A DNA stretch of 64,000 bases from Antedon mediterranea (GCF_964355755.1 NC_092674.1:1741001-1805000), one strand, 5' to 3'; positions 34,001 through 45,768 are shown, counted from the first letter of the stretch. Program-made: numbers and translations. Notes: generated by a model not told the origin, from the letters alone.

Positions 34001-35259
34001 AGCTTCTAAATTGACATCTCCATAAAATCCCAGCTGGGTGACCTCATCTGAGCGACTCTCCAAATACTCAATTAGTTTTTTAGGTGGAATAGTGTGGTCT
34101 TGCAGACGACTACCTGTTACTTTCAACGCCAATGGACACTTGCCACAAATGTGTACAAGCTTTTGTGCTTCTTCATCAGATATATCGGTCCTACCAGCGT
34201 AATACTGCAGGATGTCTCTTGCATCATCGTACTCCAGTTCATCTGCTTTTATAGAAATAGACTCCACACATTTCTCATAACGTGCACAAAGTTTTCGAGG
34301 AAGCCCCATTCTGGTTGTGATCAAAACCTTTAGACAGGTGTTCCCACATTCAATAATTCTTTCTATAAGTTCAACAAAGTTGTTGTACACGTCATCCTTT
34401 ACTCCTTCTTTTGGTGTTCTTAGAGGGCGATCGGCGTTGTCAAACAAAAGTACAGCTCCACCTATTTATAGCATGAAAAAAAAACATAATTACAACTAAA
34501 GTACATTAAGAAACAAATACTCTTTGGTATTGCAATCTTCCGGACAAACTAGTCTAACGTGACAGAAATACAGATTATGGTTATGTGTGAGGGGGAGAGT
34601 CGGGGCCATAAGTACGTACCAGCTTTCTTTGGTTTGTATTGTTTCAACCTCAAAATCAGAACATCAATATCCACCATTAAAGTAGGAACTTCACCCATGG
34701 TATGCAAAACTGCATTAAAGATGCTCTCAGTCGATGACAGCTCCCGGAGGTCAACAAACAGCAACTCATGGTACTCTATCTGCCGGTAACATGCCTCCTT
34801 TGCTAGCCTAGTTTTACCCATACCAGGAAGGCCACTGATGCAGATTGTTGCCACACCATCGTCGTCATGTTTTTCTCCAAGGAGATAAAACAATTGCTCA
34901 AGACGATCTTTCCTACCAATAAATGGACCCTCTGAAGCTGCAGGATGCTTCCGATAATGCCTAGCAATAACGGCATATTCCGAGTTGTATTTATTAAGCT
35001 CTTCTATCAAATCATTCCGCCCAATCTCATACAGGATGTGTCGTAGTAAGAGAGTATCCCCTTCGTGGAAATGATTTCCTTCTTGTAGCTTATCGAAAAA
35101 GTCGAACGTGTCCTTAATATCCTCATAATTTCTAGCCCCAAGTCTGTCTCTGACGAGTGATTTTGCCGCCTTCAATTCTTTACTAGTAATTTCGTTCGCA
35201 AAACAAACGATAAGCCATCGAAAACGACTAATTGAGCTTGGATCGTTTGACGACGCCAT
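31018..35259 (-). CDS. DED-NB-ARC-TPR (STAND) protein
   Basis: Six exons join in phase to 990 residues: 34620-35259, 32724-34461, 32040-32343, 31812-31890, 31214-31372, 31018-31070. Residues about 11-92 form a death effector domain, with the RNDL (RxDL-type) motif near 81-84. An NB-ARC ATPase follows: P-loop GLPGMGKTRLA (143-153), Walker B AVLLFDNAD (216-224), LITTR (260-264), and CPLAL (322-326, the GxP region with Cys-Pro). Residues from about 430 on are helical TPR repeats (for example YLANIGSCYYQL and YYLLGLFYYER blocks). The last three exons encode an acidic Ser/Asp-rich tail with SDDDPEVDSSG and SDSDEGD. STAND proteins of this type, such as Apaf-1, oligomerise on nucleotide exchange and recruit partners through the N-terminal death fold. 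Here a caspase-8/FADD-type partner is inferred from the DED. The start ATG opens the first long frame. A near-identical broken paralogue lies at 56926-61122. Confidence 0.92.
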
Positions 35260-35379
35260 TTTATTAGGCCCGGATAGCTTGGCCTAGAGTATTTGTTTTG
35301 TGTGGAACCATTGAAGCGTAACGGTTGTACAACCATCCATCCAGGGCATCACATAATTTTATTAATTGTAATGTTGTTG

Positions 35380-35397
35380 CATAGAGATATCTCTATG
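35380..35397. repeat. perfect 18-bp palindrome upstream of the STAND gene
   Basis: CATAGAGATATCTCTATG lies about 120 bp upstream of the start codon. Copy 2 has CCATAGAGATCTCTATGG at 61828-61845, also a perfect palindrome although its centre is 2 bp shorter. It may be a binding site or a small foldback; no factor is recognised. Confidence 0.7.
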
Positions 35398-36605
35398 GTA
35401 ACAGTTGTACACAGAATATTAATTATGCCACCAATGTATTGGGTATAGCCTAATTTCCAAATATATATGATTGGCTTAAGAACGGTAATATGATGAGAAA
35501 GATGTGTGCCTTAAAAAATGACAATTTGTAAACATTTTAAGATTATAGTATTATTCAGCATAATGTCATTTAACAGTAGGCCTACAATTATTTAAATGTG
35601 AAATATTTTATAGGGAACGTAGGCTGTACTGTGTCTTTTATGTTATATGCAACAAATTACGTAAAACAATTTATTTATAAACATTCAGTTTACTATTAGT
35701 ATTACAATTAACATTGTGTACGTATTATTCCGTGCCTCTTCACTGTCTTGTTTAATTTAAAATTAAATAAACACCCGATATGAGGATATTTATTAGGCAT
35801 GATAATTAGAATGTTCTATAACCAAAAGGGTTGAAAAGAATTTCTTCAGTAAAATGATCATTGTGCTGTTGAATAAAAGGCGACTCGCAATCTGAAACCA
35901 ATCGGAGCTGCGCCTTCTGATATCTGTTTCCTCACAGCTGCTACGTCTTTCTGCTGACCGTCGGGGGATTCCCCTTTTTAAAAAACACGCACACGATACT
36001 GTACGATGGTTTTTCCATGGTCAAAATGTAGCGTTTTAATTTTGCTAAAATACCTGCATGTATAAAACGATCATATCGGCGATATTTTTTATTTCTTCAT
36101 TTTGAAAAGTCATAATAAAATTAAATAACACACACATAACTTGTCAATAAATGCAAAATTATCAAAGTAGCCTATAACACTCATTGCCTTACACAATGCT
36201 GTTATTGTTTTAACTAATAGTATACGAAGGCCTACTACACATTTATACATTATTATATTATCCTAAAAAATAAGCTGGTATCCACGCGTAGGTTGAAGAA
36301 AGATTCGTAATTGTGGCTCTGGTAACTGATTTTAAAATCATATTAAATTAACATTTTCGAAACTGTAAATCAGGGAAAATCTTTTTAGAACTTTCAAACA
36401 AGGAACTATTTTATTAATGATTTTTAAAAAGCACATCACTCCTTTAAAACCTGTAAAATAAAAATTAAAACACAAATTATGTATATAATAGGATAAACAT
36501 TAAATGTAGGCCTATACGACATTTAGCGCGACCAAAGTAACAACGCGATCGATATCAAACGCAACCGATATGATTAAAGCAGCGTACTAACTACTAGCGG
36601 CGGCG

Positions 36606-39241
36606 CACAGTGGGCCAGAATCAATTCAAAGTGTGCCAAAAGTCCAAAATGGTAAATGTGGCATTCCGAACTTTTTAATATTGGATTAGGAAGAAGACAT
36701 CTTAAATTATATAAATCCACTAATAATTTTATTTTTTGTAAATTTTAATAGTGTCTTGTAACCATGGAAACTTGAAGAAACCATGACATTTCACTTAAAA
36801 TGAGCAAAAACAACAGTTTTGATAAATTCGCTGTTATTTTTTCTAGAAAAAAGCAATGGATTTGATACTGCATGAAATTGTTGTCTGTTATTAATACTAT
36901 TAGGCAGTAAAATAACATTTTCGATTATTGCTTTATTTTAGGGTTAAAAGTCACAAAATATATCCCAAAAATGCCACAAAAAAATCATATTTTTAAAGTA
37001 AAACCACTAAAATAGTTTGGATTCGCGTCGATTCGCGCGCTAATTTTGACATTAATATTTCGAGCAAAACTTGAGCTTTACGTTAATACCATATTTGGCT
37101 GCGAAAATTCGCGACATTGCATATAGGAAGCTATTTAAATGTCCCGTTTTAAAATAAATGTATAATGCATTTCCATTGACACATTGATGTACCGCAATCG
37201 CACGAACTTGACGAAGAGAAAACCTTTCCACGACGCGTCTGTATTGGAAAAGAGAATGCTACCAGTGTGAGAATAAGCATTCATAAATGTAGGTACAGGA
37301 AACATGGCCTCCATATCAAAATACAACCTTTAAAGCTGTCCATTCGGCTGGTTTAATTACCAACATTGAACTAGCCTGCAATGTATGTTTACGTGAATTG
37401 CGTTTACATTACAATGTAAGGAATGACGAGAACATACCAAAAGAACTTTTAGAGTATACTACTAAAACTATCAAACCATTTTCTTTATTATTTACGAAGA
37501 AGATGGTACAAGTATGGCCGTCACACAAGGTTCATTTCATCAACTATTATTAGTCAGAGAACCAGAAGAACTTCTCTATGTTGCTACACAAGGCGTCTAT
37601 AAGCAAAATTCACATTTAAAATATGTGCTAAAGTTTGCAATGCTAGTTACACCATTAAGACCAGATAAAATAAGAAATTTAATATCCGAAAAAAAACCAG
37701 AACCGATCAAGTTTACTAGTGAAAAAGCTTTGTCACTTTTAGCTCTAAGTTGAAACTGATATGATAAAACAGTCATACCAAACAGGTGTGTGGAACGTGA
37801 GGGAAGCTAAGCAAAGATGCTACGTAAATAATATAACGGTTAAAGAAGATTCGGCAAGAGTACCCCTTCAAAGCTTGCTGGACCAAACTGCACTTCGAAT
37901 TGTTCAGTAAAAAAAAAAAAGAAATTAAAGAAGTAGTTGAACATAAAGATACTTCCTCGTGATTTTGCCGACCTTTACACCTGCAATTCAATATATTATT
38001 TGATATTAATTAACTATGAACTGGCTGCAGATGAAAACAGAAAAGACAACATCTAAATACACTACAATTTACAATTCACCATAGTTGACCAAAAGGTCGT
38101 GAATGCTTTGACTGAAACCAAGTATTCAATGCGATGTTATATATGTGAAGCTACTCCAAAACAGTTTAATGATTTGGATAAACTTCCATCGTTAAGTAAA
38201 GAAGCCTACAGCTATGGCTCTCGCCACTACACAAATGGAGGAGGTGCTTCAAAATGCTAATTCATATTGGTACAGAATGCCAGTAAAAAAAGTGGCGTAT
38301 TTCGTCTGCCTGATAGTGAAAAAGCCATCGTTGCCGATATGAAGAAAAAAAATACACAATCGGTTTAAAGAAGATATAGGAATGAAAGTAGATGAACTTA
38401 AAACAAGGTTCAGGAAAACAATGGCAACATAGCTTGCAGAGCTAGCTCTTCAGGAAAAGGAGACTTTCGCTGAAATTTGCGGGTTGGATGTAAATCTAGT
38501 ACGTGTTTAGACCCTTTTTAGGGACTACTGCCGAAAAACAGCAGAGTTATATATACAACTCTATCCATGGTATAAAATGCCAGTGAGTGTACATGTTCTC
38601 CTAGTTCATGGTTCATCAATTATTTCGAGTTCTGTATTACTGATAGGTATGATGAGCGAAGAGTCTATCGACGAAAACATACAATGAAAACAAACGACAA
38701 CATAAGTGATGTATTTCAGTCATTTAAACCCTTATTTGTAACATGCAATAAAAACCTATTTTCAATATCAATATTATTCACACAATCAGAAAACAGTATT
38801 TGTAATGACATAATACTGTACATTAAAAAGATGGTTTCATTGAACTCTGTGGATCTTTAAATAATTTAAGTACGTTTTAATCATGGATGCAATTTAATCA
38901 CACACGATATTGCAATGAGAATTAAAGTCATCTATCAAAAATTATTATGTTATGACGTCTAATATATTAAGAAAATGTTCCAGTTGGATTTTTATTGGGT
39001 GTAATAGAAACCCTTACACTTTCAATAATGAATGTAATATCAATCGACATAAGAATTACAAGCACATTCGCCTCAACCAATCAGAAAACACCATTTTTAT
39101 TACGTCATACCTATTTAAAAATACTTCCATTAAATTCTACGGGTCTGAAAACCCCTTAGATCCTTTAAAAATTAAGGTAATCAGTATTTATTTATGCGTA
39201 TAGACTTTTGACACACTTTGAACCAATTCTGGCCCACTGTG
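36606..39241 (+). mobile_element. decayed Transib (RAG1-type) DNA transposon
   Basis: The element starts CACAGTGGGCCAGAAT and ends in its reverse complement. Inverted repeats run about 39 bp with few mismatches and include a second shared block CAAAAGTC about 24 bp from each heptamer. Both sides are bordered by CGGCG (36601-36605 and 39242-39246), a 5-bp GC-rich target duplication of the Transib kind. The terminal heptamer is identical to the V(D)J RSS heptamer. Transposase remnants lie on the plus strand with stops and frameshifts. Pieces include the zinc-binding-like MRCYICEATPKQFNDL near 38130-38180, and LYPWYKMPVSVH followed by GMMSEES near 38550-38670, where RAG1/Transib proteins carry the last catalytic Glu. 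Further pieces lie at 37330-37753. No intact frame remains, so it is inactive. Confidence 0.82.
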
Positions 39242-39282
39242 CGGCGCTTCATAGTATAGTCATACCGAAATAAAACCATGGG

Positions 39283-39396
39283 CGACTTTGTAATGGGGCG
39301 ACTTTGCGATGGGGCGACTGTGCCGGGGCGACTTTGTTTTGGGGCGACTTTGGGATGGGGCGACTTTGTATGGGGCGACTTTGCGATGGGGCGACT
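39283..39396. repeat. GGGGCGACTTTG minisatellite
   Basis: Eight copies of GGGGCGACTTTG with a 2-6 bp variable spacer (for example CGAT or TAAT). The array starts about 40 bp after the right end of the Transib-like element. Confidence 0.9.
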
Positions 39397-39419
39397 TGAC
39401 TAGCATCCTTTAGAAGTAC

Positions 39420-39964
39420 ATCTATTCAAACTTTAAAAAATTATTTATTTCCATGGAAGAAGTACTAGATCATCACTACAAAGCCATCATTCTTTTAGGG
39501 GATTTTAATATTCGTCACCAAAGACAATATCTTGTAAATAAGTTTGAACATCTTATTTTTGACTCCATGGAGTCGCTTGATTTTGTACAAATGGTTAATT
39601 TTCATACAAGAATAGCTAACAATACTGTTGAAGGCAACACCTTGGAATTAATTTTTAGCAATAGGCCTGAGTTGTTCAATATTGAACAAATTGAAGGTCT
39701 GGGTAAAAGTGATCATGTGGGTGTGAAATTTAATATGAATGTAAAGTTAACTGGTTTTCGAAAACTACAAAATCGATCAAAATTTCTGTACTCAAAACTT
39801 AACCTATTACACGAAGAATTAGAATCTGCAGATTGGAATTCGTGCCTAGTTGTAAATGATGTTAATACATCATGGATACATTTTAGGGATATGCTTTTGA
39901 AAGTGTTTACCCAGCAAACAATTTTACGTTTTGGTAACGTTATAATTACGTTATTTTTTTGTTA
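39420..39964 (+). mobile_element. LINE endonuclease fragment
   Basis: The frame 39453-39980 contains ILLGDFNIRH, then GNTLELIFSN and GKSDHVGVKF. These are the C-terminal motifs of the apurinic-type endonuclease of CR1/jockey-group LINEs. It ends without a reverse transcriptase where the AACGTT-rich repeat begins, so only an internal fragment remains. Its N-terminal half is also missing. Confidence 0.75.
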
Positions 39965-40016
39965 TAAAAACGTTTTCTAATAACGTTGTACGAACGCAAA
40001 AATGTCGACCTTTTTA
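39965..40016. repeat. left part of the AACGTT-rich repeat
   Basis: AAAACGTTTTCTAATAACGT then CGACCTTTTTATACGACTT. The same wording recurs at 42172-42222, so a LINE has split one repeat block into 39965-40016 and 42073 onward. Confidence 0.75.
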
Positions 40017-42072
40017 TACGACTTCAATTCAATTCAATTCAATTCAATTCAAAATTCTTTAATCATCCCACACGGGGCAATTCAAATAAAAAGGTCTGGA
40101 TTAAAATGATCTTACAAAATATACAAAATATCACAATACACAGAACAAAATAGAAAAAAAGTCAAGTCAAGGTTCAAGAATTTAAGAGTCGAATAGCCAC
40201 TGGCAAAAACGAATTCCTTTTCCGGTTTGTTCTACATGCCGGGCATCGAAAGCGACGCCCATGAGGCATGAGCTCGAAATCACTGAACAAGGCATGGTTA
40301 ATATTTTTTAGAATAGCTCTACTTTTTTCTAGAGTTTGCATGTCACAGAAAGAAGATAAGCTACGAAGTTGACAACCTATTAATTTAGAACTTAAGTTAA
40401 CAATTCTTTGTAGTGAGTTTTTCTCTTTGACCCTAAGACTAAAAAACCAGCATATAAAGGAAAAAGTTAAAACGTTCTCAATAAAGGAATTATAAAAAAC
40501 CCTAAGAATTACTTTATCGACATTAAAATGGTTCAGCTTCCTTAACAGATAAAGTCTCTGGTGTCCTTTCTTTACTATTGCCTCTGTGTTTAATTCCCAG
40601 CCGAGATTGTCCTCAAATATAGTACCTAGGTATTTAAAGGAATGGACAATATCGACTGGTTCGTCATTTATAATGGATACCCAAGGGTTGCGTCCTTTCT
40701 CCTTCCTAAAATCTACAATCATCTCCTTGGTTTTGGTCACATTGAGTTCCAAGTAGGAGTTTCCACAAAATTGGATAAAATCATCTAAAGCGGAACCATG
40801 GCCGTCCTGTGAATTTTGAAGGAGAGACAGCAAGACAGTGTCGTCAGCAAATTTAACAAGATGACTATTGTCCTGTTTGCTGCGACAGTCATCCGTGTAT
40901 ATAATATACAGGAGAGGAGAGAGGACGCAACCCTGGGGGGATCCAATACTTGTCATACGTACATTCGAGTGTCTTTGGTTAACTAAGACCCTCTGACATC
41001 TGTTCGTAAGAAAACTTATAATCCATAATACAAAATCACGTTGAAAACCAAAATTCGAAATTAATTTGTTTGCTAAAATATAAGGGTGCATGGTATTGAA
41101 GGCAGAAGAGAAGTCGGCGAATAACATTCTGGCGTGAGATCGAGGCAGTTCAAGGTGCTTGTACAATGTGTTTAATAAAAAAAGCTTGGCATCCTCAACA
41201 CCTCTTCCAGACCTGTATGCAAACTGCAGTGGATCGAGTTTAGACTCTACAACAGACGTGATGTAGGTTTTAACTATCTTTTCAAAGATTTTCATAACAA
41301 GAGATGTCAGCGCAATAGGGCGCAGATCATTCAGTTGTTTTATGACAGTCTGTTTAGGAATAGGTTTTATAATCGATTCTTTCCAAAGATTAGGAACTAC
41401 ATACTGGTTTATAGAGGTCTGGAAGAGGTACCGAAGGACACCACTGAGCTGATCCGCACACGACTTCAATGTTCTGCCCTCAATACCATCGGGACCAGAA
41501 CTCTTATTTACATTTATATTCCTGAGTAATGTTCTAACATGATCCTCAGAAATAATAATTTCATCTACATGCGGATCATTATTGCCAACAGTGTCGTCTT
41601 TTAAATCGTGTTTTTCAAACCTAGCAAAGAAGTCGTTTAATCTATCTGGCAATGCCTGGTCATCAATACCCTCTACATTTATTTTATTTCTTTGTGTTTT
41701 ATCAGCTGTGTTTATAGACGCCATATGTTTAATTCCTTGCCAAGCACTACGAATACATCCACTACTAAACTTATTTTCAATTTTTCTCTTATACATGTCT
41801 TTAGCCTTACGGACAGCTACTTTAACTTCTTTATTTATTTGCTTATTATCGTGAGTGGTGCCTTGGTAAAAAATCCGTTTCTTCTTATTTAATATGTCTT
41901 TCAACTCTTTCGTAACCCACGGCTTATTATTTGCAAAAACGACAACCTCTTTTTTCGGTAATACTGAATCAACACAATAATTTACATATGATGTTATAAC
42001 ATCCGCCATTTCGTTTAGATTTGGTGACGACTCATAAAATACTTGCCAATCAGTGCATTCAAAACACCCTCT
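40017..42072 (-). mobile_element. 5'-truncated LINE (Rex1/CR1-like) with intact reverse transcriptase frame
   Basis: One open frame (40174-42009) covers the connector and reverse transcriptase. Recognisable boxes are SGPDGIEGR, LRPIALTS, LFADFSSAFNT, SPQGCVLSPLLY, the catalytic KFADD and FKYLGTIFED, followed by a CPACR end. The 3' tail is (GAATT)n on the minus strand, at 40020-40045. The endonuclease is lost by 5' truncation near 42072. GACTT borders both sides and fits a 5-bp target duplication within the AACGTT repeat. The frame is intact, so the insertion may be young. Confidence 0.88.
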
Positions 42073-42560
42073 TAGACTTTATAACGTCCAAAATAACGTG
42101 TTTATAACGTTTTTTGAACGTCCTCAATAATGTTCATAAATAACGTGTTAAATACGTATTTATAACTTCTACAATAACGTTGCACGAACGAGAAAATGTC
42201 GACCTTTTTATACGACTTTATAACGTCCAAAATAACGTTCAAAATAACGTGTTTATAACGTCTTTTGAACGTCATCAATAATGTTCATAAATAACGTATT
42301 CAAAACGTATATACAACTTCTGCAATAACGTTGATAAAAAACGTGTCCTAAACGTTTTTTTAACGTTTTATGTAATGTTTGTAAATGACGTGTTTGCAAC
42401 ATGTTTTTAACGTCCAAAATAACATTCATACATAACGTATGCAACGCGTTTTTATAACGTCCTAAAAATGTTCACAATTAAAGTGTTAGGAACGTGCCTT
42501 CTACGTTTGTAAATGACGTATTTGCTACGTGTTTTTAACGTTCTCAATGTTTTTAAATAA
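42073..42560. repeat. AACGTT / ATAACGTCC-rich diverged tandem repeat
   Basis: More than twenty ACGT cores occur in contexts such as ATAACGTGTTTATAACG, TGAACGTCATCAATAATG and AACGTTGCACGAACG. A loose period of about 30-40 bp can be seen, and two copies of GTCGACCTTTTTATACGAC mark a longer unit. Weaker copies continue to about 42860. No coding potential. Confidence 0.75.
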
Positions 42561-43178
42561 CGTATGCGAAAACAGAAGTGTAAACTTCTCTATGCAGGAT
42601 CCTTGCCATCGTTTATGCTATGAAACTGTATTTATAAACGATGAGTAAATAAATGTGAATTGAATTGAATTAATTATGACTTTCGCACATACGAACTAGT
42701 AACGTTCATTATAACGTACCAGATACATTTTCAAATCGTAGTTTGATAATGTTACATCATAAACTTTTTACCACTGACGACGTATTTATAACGTCCATAT
42801 TTGACGTCCTGAAAATGTAATACTGTACTTAGTTATATACAACGATTTGGCTAACGTTACCACATATTATTATATATAGTGTTCTGCAGATATACGCGTT
42901 ACATAGCTCGTTATTTGTTAAAACATGTAGTTAGTACTGTATAAGACATATAAAAACAAGCAATTTAAAATGAAATATTGTTTTTGATTTATTCTATTAT
43001 CTGATTAAAAAAAGACATAATGTATTGCAAATAGCTTAAGAGGTAGGAACTTGATTATTATTAGAGAGCTTTCGCTATTTTTGATCTGGAACGAGAACCA
43101 GCAGTAATTACCCGTTCTCGATGATACGGAGATCGATAATGAGAAACATTGTTCTTAAACGAGAATGAGCAAATTTGC

Positions 43179-45025
43179 CTATAAGTCGTCCTCCTCTCTG
43201 CTGTCTGGCACATTCCGTTCCTGAAAAGATAACAAATTGTAAAACTAGGTAAATAAAATTATCTCTTAGCAGCAAGTCTTTAAAAAAAAATTTTAAATGT
43301 TACTAGTTTACAAAATTTAATTATTGTCATTCTAATCGAATTTTCCCCACGTTTAAATTATAAATGATTTTGGCTATTGACTATTTGGTGTTTTTTATGT
43401 GGTTGCACATTCCCTATAAAATTTACATTACAGTATGTAGTTGTTATGTTTATTTCGTATTGGATAGTGTTGTTGGGTCTAAATACCAAGCCCTATCAGT
43501 ATAGTACCAGACGTTAGTTGTAATTGGATAGTGTTGTTGGGTCTAAATACCAAGCCCTATCAGTATAGTACCAGACGTTAGTTGTAATTGGATAGTGTTG
43601 TTGGGTCTAAATACCAAGTCCTATCAGTATAGTACCAGACGTTAGTTGTAATTGGATAGTGTTGTTGGGTCTAAATACCAAGCCCTATCAGTATAGTACC
43701 AGACGTTAGTTGTAATTGGATAGTGTTGTTGGGTCTAAATACCAAGTCCTATCAGTATAGTACCAGACGTTAGTTGTAATTTACTTTATTCCAACATTTG
43801 TATCCCGTAACTTTACATTAATTATTCGTTTGAGTGCGATTGTACGAATGGGTTTTATTGCTTTATATACCACTTGGTGAAACTGAACAATAATGACTAG
43901 TATCTTTCAGTTTGTAAACTATTTAGTCTTTAAACTGATGCGGACTATAGTAAACTTCATCATTACAATATGAGTGATACGTAAAAGCATGGAGGAATAA
44001 GTTATTTCGCCATGTTAAAAAATAAAATGATAAATCAAATTAAATTTATTCTTACCTTGTATCTTGAGCCACCTGGTCTGTTGGGAGCGTGCTTCAGTGT
44101 TTCAGCAATCTCTATCTCACATTGCTTCAATCGTTTGTGGGTGAGCTCGCATACACGATTCTAAAGATGAACAATTTGAATGAGAGTTATTAGTCACAAT
44201 GTACACATTTAAAACTTTAAAATTCTGTATTAGCAGTAAACATTAATGCCATTATGACATAAATTGTTGTTAGTAAATAAACGACTTATAATTTAGAAAG
44301 TTCAGTACTTTTACATTATGCGCGCGCCGAACACATAAGTACTAATGTGCATGAGCACATTTGGTTTTAAGCGTCTAGTATTATTTGTCTTATTTGACCT
44401 CCTTTCACACTTCTTTGGTTTTTTTTTAAAGTACAAGTATCCCTATATATTTTTTTCAAATTAGTTTGATTACCTTATTGTTTATTACTATGATACCTGT
44501 TATCATTGTTTCACATAACTTGTGTGTGAAAAAAATTGAATAAAAGAAAAGAAAAGAAAGAAAAATTGAACTTCAAATACAAATTTTTAACGGCTACTTA
44601 AAAAAGGGGTATATTACCAATCATAGAGTCCTTACAGAGAAGCGACCGATGTTTCCGTTATTTCTTCTATCTTGTCATTTGCTACGATAATAAAAAAAAA
44701 TATTTCAATAGGCATAGTCTGTGAGAATATACCTGTTAGCCCCCTGGTCTATAACTTGCCAAAAAACAAAGTATAAATATTAGCAACTACTACTGTATAC
44801 TTGACAACATTATTTCGCAAGTACTGTAATAATGAAGGTAACTCAATGTTTAAATTAGAGCAACTATGACTTACTATGTATTGTTACCGACTCTTGAGCC
44901 ATGCTGTCATCACTTTCACTATCATCTATAATTAAATTAAAAATAACACATTATTAATTTAACATAAGTCTTTGTTTAAATTGATTTTCTTTTAAACGCT
45001 TAACTTAATTACTTTTTGGTTCCAT
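43179..45025 (-). CDS. small acidic protein of unknown function (partial exon model)
   Basis: Supported exons: 44056-44160 (35 codons) spliced in phase to 43179-43220, which ends in a stop, giving a Lys/Glu-rich C-terminus with KRLKQCEIEIAETL and ending EREDDL-like (SREEDDL). Upstream, 44875-44925 (DSESDDSMAQES) and 44636-44681 (NDKIEEITETS) join in phase to each other. A 13-nt first coding exon at 45013-45025 (ATG) also fits. The 44636 donor does not match the phase of 44160, so one exon is missing in 44161-44635. I do not recognise the family. The N-terminal half is acidic and Ser/Thr-rich, the C-terminal half likely helical. Splice sites are canonical but exons are short, so certainty is moderate. 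Confidence 0.5.
43459..43781. repeat. 64-bp tandem repeat, five near-identical copies
   Basis: The unit begins ATTGGATAGTGTTGTTGGGT and ends GTACCAGACGTTAGTTGTA. Copies start at 43459, 43523, 43587, 43651 and 43715 and differ essentially at one C/T position. Such homogeneity implies recent expansion or gene conversion. It lies in the last intron of the small acidic gene. Confidence 0.95.
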
Positions 45026-45589
45026 TTTTTCCAAAAGTATTCCCAAGATGAGAAAGAGAAAACATTGACAGTATGGGTTTTGCTAAACCCAGCAAACCTC
45101 CCAAAAAACATAGCAAACCCCACCGAACTAATATAAAAGTGATTGAATCATGTACTGTACGACCCACTGGGTATATCCATGTAAAAAAAAATTAAATTTC
45201 TACTGTTAACTACTTATTTTGGGGGTAAAAAGACAAAACAAAATATTAAATTGTTGTAAAAATACTTTTAACTGAAATGTTTAAATTAATATTTAAATTA
45301 AACAAATTGAAATCTTATTTAAATGTAGAAATACATTTGATTGTTTAATTAAGGAAATGCATGGAAGAGTTGGCAAGTAAGCGACTTTTTTATTTTTAAA
45401 TATTCATCTACAAAAGGGAGTCCGGACTCATTTTAAACTGAATAAATCATATAACATAAAAATGACATAATGTTTTAGCACAAAAAAACAGTAAATTGTC
45501 AGCATGTTAACTTAGTACTGTAGCATATTTAAAACAACAAACAAGTGCAATTTTGTGAATGATAAATAAAAATAACTCACCGAAAATGT

Positions 45590-45665
45590 GTCTATAAAAT
45601 AGAAGTTGATGATGATTTGGTTTTGAGTTATTTTAGGCTATGCAGTCTTCTAAAATCTGTATAAA
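45590..45665 (-). other. possible alternative 5' exon (diverged duplicate of 48190-48230)
   Basis: On the minus strand this segment ends in CACATTTTCG followed by GTGAGTTA, a good donor. Sequence AACTTCTAT...CGGTGAGTTAT recurs at 48173-48230 in the same orientation with the same donor. Neither shows a clear ATG frame, so they may be duplicated noncoding first exons of the small acidic gene at 43179-45025. Confidence 0.3.
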
Positions 45666-45768
45666 AAATGTTGATAGTCATAGTTACCTTTTCAAATTAG
45701 TAAAGGTCTTGAGTTATTTCATATTTCAAGAATGTTTTTAATGATGAATTTATCGGGTGCCGAATTAA

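Larger units (their letters stand above)
29871..35487. repeat. segmental duplication, copy 1
   Basis: From about 29871 to 35487 the sequence corresponds to 56121-61926 in the same orientation, with exons, introns and flanks included. Homology starts at TTGGGG...TCTAATACATACTGTG and ends near AACGGT. Copy 1 carries a TTAA MITE (30465-30783) that copy 2 lacks. Copy 2 carries a foldback element that copy 1 lacks. Confidence 0.85.

Noticed and set aside
43459-43781. CRISPR-like array
   Set aside because: The copies abut with no unique spacers, and the genome is eukaryotic.
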